From positions 1-27,584 of the forward strand of contig DYHU01000010.1 of the NCBI GenBank assembly GCA_020724025.1: 27,584 nt of DNA, read 5' to 3'. The position numbers and the translations under genes are program-made. The DNA is from Syntrophorhabdus sp. (GTDB taxonomy: Bacteria > Desulfobacterota > BSN033 > UBA1163). Shown piece after piece: positions 18,160 through 23,371 of the stretch. The first letter of the stretch is position 1, and each line of letters opens with the position of its first letter. The notes beneath the pieces are model-generated. The model searched no databases. It had not been told where the DNA came from and was given only the letters and a program-made list of their open reading frames with translations.

Positions 18160-18188
18160 TTGACATTCCGTCATAATCTGGCTATATT
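18160..18188 (+). promoter_or_regulatory. Sigma-70-type promoter of the RelE/Phd pair
   Basis: TTGACA (18160-18165), a 17-nt spacer and TATATT (18183-18188) are near-consensus. The toxin ATG is only 9 nt after the -10 box, so the transcript should start at or just before the ATG. That implies a leaderless or nearly leaderless mRNA. No Shine-Dalgarno sequence is present. Confidence 0.7.
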
Positions 18189-18197
18189 CTTCCCAGA

Positions 18198-18497
18198 ATG
18201 AAATATCAGGTCGTGATAGCGAAAAGCGCACAAGAGGCCTTCAAAAAACTCGATGCGCGCCGGCGTTCTGCCTTGAAAGAGGCCATGCGGACACATCTTG
18301 AAAATGTACCTAAACAAGAGAGTAAGAGCCGGATCAAGCGGCTGAAAGGGTTACGGCAACCGCAGTACCGCCTGCGAGTGGACAGTTTTCGGGTATTCTA
18401 CGATGTGAATGATGAACAAGGCCGGGTTGAAGTGTTGGGTTTTGTAATGAAACCCGAAGCAGAAAATTGGTTGCAAGAATACGGAGTGCCGGAATGA
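18198..18497 (+). CDS. RelE/ParE-family toxin
   Basis: The 99-aa product (KYQVVIAKSAQEAFKKLD, RIKRLKGLRQPQYRLRVDSF, RVFYDVN, VLGFVMKPEAENW) has the RelE/ParE fold pattern: an N-terminal beta-helix, then L-x-G, YRLRVGxYRVxY-type strands. It probably cuts mRNA on the ribosome or inhibits growth otherwise. The toxin comes first and overlaps the antitoxin by 4 nt (ATGA), the reverse of the usual relBE order. Confidence 0.88.
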   Translation: MKYQVVIAKSAQEAFKKLDARRRSALKEAMRTHLENVPKQESKSRIKRLKGLRQPQYRLRVDSFRVFYDVNDEQGRVEVLGFVMKPEAENWLQEYGVPE

Positions 18498-18739
18498 AAA
18501 AGCATACGATGAGCGAAGCCAAAAACGATATCTGCAGCATCATTCGTGAGGCAGAGGAGGAGGAAGTTCTCATTACTCGTCACGGCAAGCCAGCTGCCGT
18601 GGTGGTCGGATTCCGAGACGAGGACGATTGGTTCGACTATAAGATCGAGCACGACGAGAGATTTCTCCGGAGGATCGCTAAGGCCAGAGAGGAAATCCGG
18701 AAAGGGGAATACGTTACTCTGGACGAGTTATCCGATTGA
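18494..18739 (+). CDS. Phd/YefM-type antitoxin
   Basis: The product is about 81 aa. KKHTMSEAKNDICSIIREA followed by EEVLITRHGKPAAVVVGF is the Phd/YefM N-terminal DNA-binding fold. The acidic C-terminal tail (DYKIEHDERFL...GEYVTLDELSD) would wrap the toxin. I chose the ATG that overlaps the toxin stop (ATGA), which implies coupling. An upstream in-frame GTG at 18467 is less likely. Confidence 0.88.
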   Translation: MKKHTMSEAKNDICSIIREAEEEEVLITRHGKPAAVVVGFRDEDDWFDYKIEHDERFLRRIAKAREEIRKGEYVTLDELSD

Positions 18740-18777
18740 ACGCTTATCTCTGCCGCGATAAATCTAAAGAAACTTGG

Positions 18778-18855
18778 GGTCAGGCAACGGAAATACGGTA
18801 AACGTAGAAATAGGATCAGATTTTAGTGATGGGTGTTAGTTACTGGTGCCTGACC
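18778..18855. repeat. REP-like inverted repeat GGTCAGGCA/TGCCTGACC
   Basis: GGTCAGGCA (18778-18786) and TGCCTGACC (18847-18855) are a perfect 9-bp inverted pair flanking about 60 nt with no ORF. The ends resemble REP sequences mobilised by RAYT (Y1-type) transposases. That link is inference, and no RAYT gene is here. Confidence 0.55.
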
Positions 18856-18868
18856 ATGATAGTTGATA

Positions 18869-18925
18869 GAAGATTTTATTGAACCGTGGAGCGGATGCAG
18901 AACCAGGTATTCAATGTTGGCGGAA
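18869..18925 (+). repeat. TA-island boundary repeat, copy C
   Basis: AGAAGATTTTATTGAACC, GTGGAGCGGATGCAGAA and CAATGTTGGCGGA align with copy D (19540-19596) over 57 nt at roughly three identical bases in four. It lies between the Phd antitoxin gene and the HicBA pair. Confidence 0.7.
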
Positions 18926-19013
18926 TATACCATACGGTTTGACAAAACAGTATCACTCCGCTCAGATCTATGCTAAGATAAGAAGAAATGTTGAGCGCAA
19001 CGGAGGTAAAGCA

Positions 19014-19280
19014 ATGGACTTTTATACTATGGTACTAAGGAAAAGCGGTAACGATTGGGTAGCCTTATGCTTGGAGAATGGATTGGTGGGGCAAGGAATG
19101 ACAAAAGAAGAATCAATTAGAAAGTTAAAGGAAGCAATTGAGTGTTTTGAGGACGTTAGAAAAACTGAAGAGGGTGTGTATAATGCGCCCATATCGATCA
19201 AGGAACTCCACGAATTTCTAACAATAGAGGGAAAAGAACTTGCCTCACAGACCTTTGAATTAAGGGCAGTAAATGCCTAA
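19014..19280 (+). CDS. HicB-like antitoxin
   Basis: The 88-aa product (MDFYTMVLRKSGNDWVALC, GLVGQGMTKEESIRKLKEAIE) has the HicB partial RNase H fold pattern. I chose the ATG at 19014 because CGGAGG lies at a good distance upstream. A longer frame from 18879 would run through repeat C. It precedes and overlaps the HicA gene by 8 nt. It should bind HicA and act as repressor of the pair, although no separate DNA-binding domain is obvious in this short form. Confidence 0.82.
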   Translation: MDFYTMVLRKSGNDWVALCLENGLVGQGMTKEESIRKLKEAIECFEDVRKTEEGVYNAPISIKELHEFLTIEGKELASQTFELRAVNA

Positions 19281-19512
19281 GAATATTCCTTCTCTAAAAC
19301 CCAGGGAACTTGTCCGCCTGTTGGAGAAGGGCGGTTGCTCATTTTTTAGGGAAGGTAAAGGGGATCACTCGATCTACATTCGCACCTTTGGAAACCAAAA
19401 GAGGGTGGTCCCGATTGATATGGGAGCAAGAGAATTGTCCCCGCCTTATGTCCTCCGCATTTTCAGACAATTCGGCTTCACGGATGATGAGATCGAGCAC
19501 CTTTTGAAGTAA
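19273..19512 (+). CDS. HicA-like mRNA interferase toxin
   Basis: The 79-aa product has a dsRBD-like HicA fold: LKPRELVRLLEKGGCSFFREGKGDHSIYIR split around the catalytic His in GDHSIY, then RVVPID and LSPPYVLRIFRQFGFTDDEIEHLL. It is a translation-dependent mRNA cutter by family. The antitoxin-first order (hicB-hicA) is the reverse of E. coli. Confidence 0.9.
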   Translation: MPKNIPSLKPRELVRLLEKGGCSFFREGKGDHSIYIRTFGNQKRVVPIDMGARELSPPYVLRIFRQFGFTDDEIEHLLK

Positions 19513-19539
19513 CTGGTCTCTAGCCTTAAAACTTAACAA

Positions 19540-19635
19540 AAGATTTTGTGGAAGTGTGGAGCGAATGCAGAATCGGATCTTTAAGGCTGGCGGAGTTGGG
19601 TGGAAAAGGTGAACGCTGAGAAAAAAGACTTGACC
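19540..19635 (+). repeat. TA-island boundary repeat, copy D (most complete)
   Basis: AAAGATTTTGTGGAAGTG, GTGGAGCGAATGCAGAATC, AAGGCTGGCGGAGTT, then GGGTGGAAAAGGTGAACGC and AAAAAAGACTTGACC. It links the two halves seen separately in copies B and C and closes the toxin-antitoxin island on the right. Confidence 0.7.
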
Positions 19636-19657
19636 TCACATTATAGATTGGAGAAAG

Positions 19658-19930
19658 ATGATCAAAAGGTATCTTAAAAGGCTGATTCTTATTCATAAGG
19701 AAGCCATTCTGATGGAAGTCATTTCGATAAGGGGACTGATGCAACTTCTTATGAAAACCCGGAACACTGATGAAAAATGGACAAGGGAGGAAAAGGAAGA
19801 GATAAAGAGGCATCTGAAAAACATAGCGAAGATCATCCCGGCAGTCGCTATCTTCTCTCTTCCCGGAAGTTCCTTTCTTCTGCCTATTCTTACCGAGGTC
19901 CTCGATCGAAGGAAAACCAGAAGGCAGTGA
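19658..19930 (+). CDS. Small LETM1-like protein
   Basis: The 90-aa basic protein contains EKEEIKRHLKNIAKIIPAV then AIFSLPGSSFLLPILTEVLDRR. This resembles the ribosome-binding core of LETM1-type proteins (helix, a Pro-Gly turn, LLPIL). Bacterial stand-alone versions exist with unknown function. GGAG sits about 5 nt before the ATG. It follows repeat D directly. No partner gene is adjacent. Confidence 0.6.
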   Translation: MIKRYLKRLILIHKEAILMEVISIRGLMQLLMKTRNTDEKWTREEKEEIKRHLKNIAKIIPAVAIFSLPGSSFLLPILTEVLDRRKTRRQ

Positions 19931-20461
19931 GAAAAGAAGATCCGGGATCAAATCCAGGGTGAAGTCATTGAAGTTGTTCAGGCAATACCGGCCGAACCAG
20001 TGGGCCGAAAATTCTGTTTCGGCAATCAGTTTCGTTAAATCTTAGTCCTAAATCCTTCCATGAATTGTTCTGAAGATAATTTTTTCCCCGCCTTCAAAGT
20101 TGGAGCCACAGCTATAAATAGAGTCTGTTTATAAATTGTCCCCTCAATCAGGATCGTCATTCAGGCGAAAGCCGGAATCCAGTCCTTTCAAGACCTTCTG
20201 GATGCCGGATCAAGTCCGGCATGACGGAAAACGCTGTTTATGGACAGACACTAAATAGAAAAGGGGTCGCCATCATTTTATCCCATGCTCATCCTCATTT
20301 GCACTTTGAGGCGTGTTCAATAAAGTAGACCACTTACAAAAATGTAAGCAATTTTACCCCATCGAGAGTGCCACATCAATTTAAATAATCTTTAATTTTC
20401 GACATGTTGTGGACCTTATAAGATTTTATGTTTTGGCAAGGAGTTTGCTTCTCTATCATGC
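19931..20461. repeat. Intergenic region with a GTCATTC-type REP palindrome
   Basis: At 20155-20182 CGTCATTCAGGCGAAAGCC and GGAATCCAG face CTGGATGCCGGATCAAGTCC with GGCATGACG (20198-20226). It is the same general REP class as at 7881 and 25539. Outside it are AGTCTGTTTATAAATTG (20131) and a partly inverted CTGTTTATGGACAGACAC (20233). I see no gene or RNA in the remaining sequence up to the nuclease start. Confidence 0.6.
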
Positions 20462-20965
20462 ATGCAAAAGAGAATCAACACATATGAGGCTGAATCTTCA
20501 ATAAAGTATTTTATCAATCGCAAATTTTTCACGTTTGTTATTCCAGTTTTAATACTTTTTTTTCTTCTCTCCACTTCCCATGCCGAGATTTATAAGGTAA
20601 AACGTGCCATCGATGGAGACACTCTTCTTCTTATCAATGGGGAACGAGTCCGGCTGATCGGTGTGGATACTCCTGAAACAAAACATCCTCAAAAACCCGT
20701 CGAATACTTTGGAAGAGAAGCATATCTTTTCACCAAACAGATGGTTGATGGGAAAGAGGCGCGGTTTGAGTTTGAGAGGCAAAAGAGGGACAGATATGGC
20801 CGCCTCCTGGCTTATGTCTATCTTTCGGATGGGACTTTCTTGAATGCAGAAATCATCAAGCAGGGGTATGGATTTGTTTATACAAGGTTTCCATTTAAAC
20901 ATATGGAGGAGTTCAGAAGATATGAGAAAGGGGCGAGGGAGAACAGAAAGGGGATGTGGAGATAA
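20462..20965 (+). CDS. Secreted staphylococcal-type (thermo)nuclease
   Basis: The 167-aa product has an N-terminal signal (FFTFVIPVLILFFLLSTSHA, probable cleavage after residue 41) and an SNase domain close to the S. aureus enzyme. Catalytic and calcium residues are present: D53 in IDGDT, R64, D69 and E72 in RLIGVDTPE, and R114 in RDRYGRLLAY. It should be exported and degrade DNA/RNA with Ca2+. The start is uncertain because no good ribosome binding site precedes 20462. It converges on the lipoprotein genes with an 11-nt gap. Confidence 0.9.
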   Translation: MQKRINTYEAESSIKYFINRKFFTFVIPVLILFFLLSTSHAEIYKVKRAIDGDTLLLINGERVRLIGVDTPETKHPQKPVEYFGREAYLFTKQMVDGKEARFEFERQKRDRYGRLLAYVYLSDGTFLNAEIIKQGYGFVYTRFPFKHMEEFRRYEKGARENRKGMWR

Positions 20966-20976
20966 TATCTTCTCTA

Positions 20977-21387
20977 TTAAAACATGGTAAGTTCGGGTGT
21001 GGTCTTCTGGTAACCGTAATTTTTTACGACCCCATCCTTATTGAAGAGGATGACAAGTCCGTCTTTCTTCTGTTGGATCCGGGAGTACTGGAAGAGGGTG
21101 AGGTTGGTGAGGTAGGGTTCCTCTATGGTGAACTTGGTGGAGTTCTTGCGAAGATAGGCATAGACGAAGATATCCCCATCATACTGCTTCTGAATCCGGT
21201 CCGGCGGGCCAAAGGTCTCGAGGATTTCACCTTTGGTCGTAGCGCCTATTTTAATCTTCTCCCTGGGATCGCTTTTGAGTTCGGAACCCACATAGATCCT
21301 TCCGATACTGCAACCCCACACAAGTAGCAAAAGAGAAAGGGCGATTAATATTTTACCGTAACTCATCCGTTCCTTTATGGAATCCAT
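20977..21387 (-). CDS. BamE/SmpA-like lipoprotein, tandem copy 2
   Basis: The 136-aa product has a lipoprotein signal with lipobox LVWGC and a BamE-like core (IKIGATTKGEILETFGPPD). The first ATG (21387) follows an AGGGTGA site. A second in-frame ATG (21366) is also well placed and would leave a more typical signal peptide. Either way the gene overlaps the end of the upstream paralog, so translation is coupled. BamE-like folds are common in outer-membrane lipoproteins. The role here is unknown. Confidence 0.7.
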   Translation of the reverse strand: MDSIKERMSYGKILIALSLLLLVWGCSIGRIYVGSELKSDPREKIKIGATTKGEILETFGPPDRIQKQYDGDIFVYAYLRKNSTKFTIEEPYLTNLTLFQYSRIQQKKDGLVILFNKDGVVKNYGYQKTTPELTMF

Positions 21388-21787
21388 AATATTTCACCCT
21401 ATCATTTTCATCGAGGAAGATGACCAGATGATCCGACTTCACTTTGGCTTCAACGAAGTTGAAGAGGACCAGGACAATGGCCCGGATGTTCCCCCGATTG
21501 TACTGGTAGGAGAGGATATTGGCAAAGGGGTAGTTGGTGAGGGGCTCCCTGGTCACATCCATTTCCCGGAGGATTTCATTGAAGACCGTGGGGCTGATAT
21601 AGTTCTGGGGCGGCCCAAACCAACTGATGATTTCTTCCTTCGTGGTGACGCCGGACTTAATCTCTCTGATCTTTTCTGGAGCAATCTGGGGGCCTTCGTA
21701 ATACCGTCCGACCACACAGCCTGAAAGGAGGAGAATTAAGGAAAGAATCATGATGATCGGGAACGGAGATCCCCAAAACTTCTTCAT
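21353..21787 (-). CDS. BamE/SmpA-like lipoprotein, tandem copy 1
   Basis: The 144-aa product has signal MKKFWGSPFPIIMILSLILL, lipobox LSGC (Cys24) and the BamE-like motif IKSGVTTKEEIISWFGPPQ. It shares the pattern G-x-TTK-EI-x(3)-FGPP and the C-terminal V-x-(K)YYG(F/Y)xK(G/T)T with the next gene, so the pair are tandem paralogs. GGGAGG precedes the ATG. It lies 77 nt after the aminotransferase on the same strand and may share its attenuator-controlled transcript. Confidence 0.72.
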   Translation of the reverse strand: MKKFWGSPFPIIMILSLILLLSGCVVGRYYEGPQIAPEKIREIKSGVTTKEEIISWFGPPQNYISPTVFNEILREMDVTREPLTNYPFANILSYQYNRGNIRAIVLVLFNFVEAKVKSDHLVIFLDENDRVKYYGFHKGTDELR

Positions 21788-21864
21788 AGGCCCTCCCTTT
21801 TAAATGGGAAATAGAAAATGGGAAATGGGAAGTGAGAGTTGAGCATTGACCATTGAAAATTGTT

Positions 21865-23058
21865 CTATCCCTTTCCCATTCCGTACTTTTCCGCCACCTC
21901 TTTAAAACCCGGCAAAGACTTCTCGATGACTTTCGTGTCGACGGCGTAGGAAATTCTAAAATAACCGGGCTTGCCAAAACCCCTTCCGGGCACGGTCAGG
22001 ATTCTTTTCGACTGAAGTTCTTTCACAAAGGCGACATCGTCTTCAATCAATGCTTTCGGGAAGAGGTAGAAGGCGCCCTCAGGCTTAACGATCTGGTAAC
22101 CGTAAGAGGATAAGGAATGATAGAAGAGATCCCTTTTTTCTTCATATTCTTTAATGTTGACCGAATTTCTCTGAAGGGGGGCGACCAGCCTCTGCATCAG
22201 AGCCGGTGCATTGACAAACCCGAGGGTCCGGTTGGCAAAGACGATGGCGGCGATCAATTCATCCACCTCTTCACAGAAGGGGTTGACCGCAATATAGCCG
22301 ATCCTCTCTCCTGGCAGGGAGAGGTCCTTGGAATGAGAGGTGACCCGTATGGAATGAGGGTAGTGCTGAAAGGCAATAGGAAGTTTGACCTGGTCGAAGA
22401 CGATCCTCCGATAGGCTTCGTCCGTAATGAGATAGAGCGTCCTTTTCAGATCATGGCTTTTTTCCTTTAACAATCTTCCCAGCTCTTCCAGAGATTCCCT
22501 GTTATAGACCACGCCTGTCGGGTTATTGGGAGAGTTGATCAGAACGGCCTTGGTTTTCTTCCCAAAGCCCTTTTCAATCTCCTTCAGATTGAGGGAGAAA
22601 TCGGCATGGGTTTCGACCAGATGAATCTGGCCGCCGCTATTTTCAATATAGGATTTAAATTCCATAAAATAGGGAGAAGGAACAATGACCTCATCGCCTT
22701 CGTCAAGGAGGGCTTTAAAGATGACATTGAGCCCTCCTGCTGCTCCGACGGTCATCACAACATGCTTCTCTTCGAAAGGAAGACCGGATTCTTCCGCGAT
22801 ATATTGAGCGACAGCCCTCCGTGTCTCGATATAACCATTATTGGGCATATAACGGTGCATTCCCGCAATGGGTTGATCAGCAAGGGCTTTAAGCGCCTTC
22901 TTCAACGAGGCCGGAGGTTCGAGATTGGGATTTCCGAGGGAGAAATCAAAGACATTTTCCTCGCCATAAAGCCTTATCAACTCCTCTCCCTGCTCAAACA
23001 TTCGCCTCACCCATGAGGCGCCTTCCAATGCGTTCTTCACCTTTTTTGAAATCGCCAT
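21865..23058 (-). CDS. PLP-dependent aminotransferase (class I/II), probably aromatic
   Basis: The 397-aa product is a fold-type I aminotransferase. Visible motifs are FSLGNPNLEPP, the N-x-G substrate loop, NSPNNPTG (about 175-182), ITDEAY with D213 contacting the PLP nitrogen, SHSKDLSLPGERIGY with the Schiff-base K244, and YFRISYAV with the carboxylate-binding Arg. The ATG at 23058 is set by AAAGGAG about 10 nt upstream. Family motifs alone do not give the substrate. The leader upstream encodes a Phe/Tyr-rich peptide and an attenuator, which points to phenylalanine/tyrosine formation (transamination of phenylpyruvate or 4-hydroxyphenylpyruvate). Prephenate or aspartate as alternative substrates cannot be excluded. 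Confidence 0.9.
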   Translation of the reverse strand: MAISKKVKNALEGASWVRRMFEQGEELIRLYGEENVFDFSLGNPNLEPPASLKKALKALADQPIAGMHRYMPNNGYIETRRAVAQYIAEESGLPFEEKHVVMTVGAAGGLNVIFKALLDEGDEVIVPSPYFMEFKSYIENSGGQIHLVETHADFSLNLKEIEKGFGKKTKAVLINSPNNPTGVVYNRESLEELGRLLKEKSHDLKRTLYLITDEAYRRIVFDQVKLPIAFQHYPHSIRVTSHSKDLSLPGERIGYIAVNPFCEEVDELIAAIVFANRTLGFVNAPALMQRLVAPLQRNSVNIKEYEEKRDLFYHSLSSYGYQIVKPEGAFYLFPKALIEDDVAFVKELQSKRILTVPGRGFGKPGYFRISYAVDTKVIEKSLPGFKEVAEKYGMGKG

Positions 23059-23098
23059 ATTAACTACTCCTTTCAGACATCTCACTGTCCTAAAAAAT

Positions 23099-23126
23099 AA
23101 AAAAAACCATAGAGTTGCCCCTATGG
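23099..23126 (-). terminator. Attenuator terminator before the aminotransferase gene
   Basis: On the minus strand CCATAGGG-GCAA-CTCTATGG (23126-23107) is an 8-bp stem with one G-U pair and a GNRA tetraloop, followed by eight T and then ATTTTTT. It is a textbook intrinsic terminator placed about 40 nt before the start codon. Confidence 0.9.
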
Positions 23127-23208
23127 CTTAAAAATGGAAAAGCCATGGGGCCTGACCGGTCACCCATGGCTCACTATCCCGTTATCAGGAGAGCCTCTAC
23201 GGGTGACC
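23118..23208 (-). promoter_or_regulatory. Chain of mutually exclusive attenuator hairpins
   Basis: Minus-strand segments: region 1 GGTCACCC (23208-23201, codons 17-19 of the leader) pairs with GGGTGACC (23165-23158). Region 2 GCCATGGG (23170-23163) pairs with region 3 CCCATGGC (23149-23142). Region 3 extended, CCCCATGGCTT (23150-23140), pairs with region 4 AAGCCATAGGGG (23129-23118), which overlaps the 5' arm of the terminator. So 1:2 excludes 2:3, 2:3 excludes 3:4, and 3:4 excludes the terminator. Stalling upstream of region 1 should give read-through, and a ribosome at the stop codon should give termination. Confidence 0.85.
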
Positions 23209-23256
23209 CTTGCCAAAATAAAAATAAAAGTAGTAGAAATTAAATACGTTTCCCAT
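23197..23256 (-). CDS. Phe/Tyr-rich leader peptide (19 aa)
   Basis: The ORF reads MGNVFNFYYFYFYFGKGHP. Phe is at positions 5, 7, 10, 12 and 14 and Tyr at 8, 9, 11 and 13, so nine of ten residues from 5 to 14 are aromatic. AAAGGGAAA lies 6 nt before the ATG. It is comparable in design to E. coli PheL. The ORF ends in TAG and region 1 of the attenuator lies inside its last three codons. It sits about 140 nt before the aminotransferase start and downstream of a TTGACA promoter. The peptide itself is not expected to have a function; its translation senses charged tRNA-Phe and tRNA-Tyr. Confidence 0.88.
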   Translation of the reverse strand: MGNVFNFYYFYFYFGKGHP

Positions 23257-23277
23257 AGGTTTTCCCTTTTGCATCAA

Positions 23278-23306
23278 ACTTAAAACATATCCGGTTGAAT
23301 TGTCAA
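23278..23306 (-). promoter_or_regulatory. Promoter of the attenuated aminotransferase transcript
   Basis: On the minus strand TTGACA (23306-23301) is a perfect -35 box. The best -10 at 17-nt spacing is TTAAGT (23283-23278), which is weak. The start point would be near 23271, giving a short 5' end before the leader ATG at 23256. Confidence 0.55.
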
Positions 23307-23313
23307 GGGAAAT

Positions 23314-23342
23314 TTGACATTTAGCAAAAATCCCTTTAATAT
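23314..23342 (+). promoter_or_regulatory. Divergent promoter of the EF-G paralog
   Basis: TTGACA (23314-23319), a 17-nt spacer and TAATAT (23337-23342). Its -35 box lies only 7 nt from the -35 box of the oppositely directed aminotransferase promoter, so the two are back to back and may compete for polymerase. Confidence 0.6.
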
Positions 23343-23371
23343 TGCCGAGATATATCTCCTTTGAATAGCGG

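Noticed and set aside
18946..18985. Promoter TTGACA for the HicBA pair
   Set aside because: A TTTGACA is present near 18949, but no -10 box lies at a proper distance; the TATGCT/TAAGAT motifs are too far, so I did not list it.
16871..19635. Integron cassette array carrying TA genes
   Set aside because: No integrase gene and no attC-type paired sites (RYYYAAC / GTTRRRY) were found. The boundary repeats are not palindromic in the attC manner.
16795..19640. CRISPR array
   Set aside because: Repeats are few, diverged and unequally spaced with genes between them. No regular repeat-spacer pattern exists anywhere in the window.
23092..23256. A metabolite riboswitch (c-di-GMP, TPP, SAM and others) as explanation of the leader
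   Set aside because: No aptamer consensus could be matched, while the aromatic leader ORF and its overlap with region 1 explain the structure fully.
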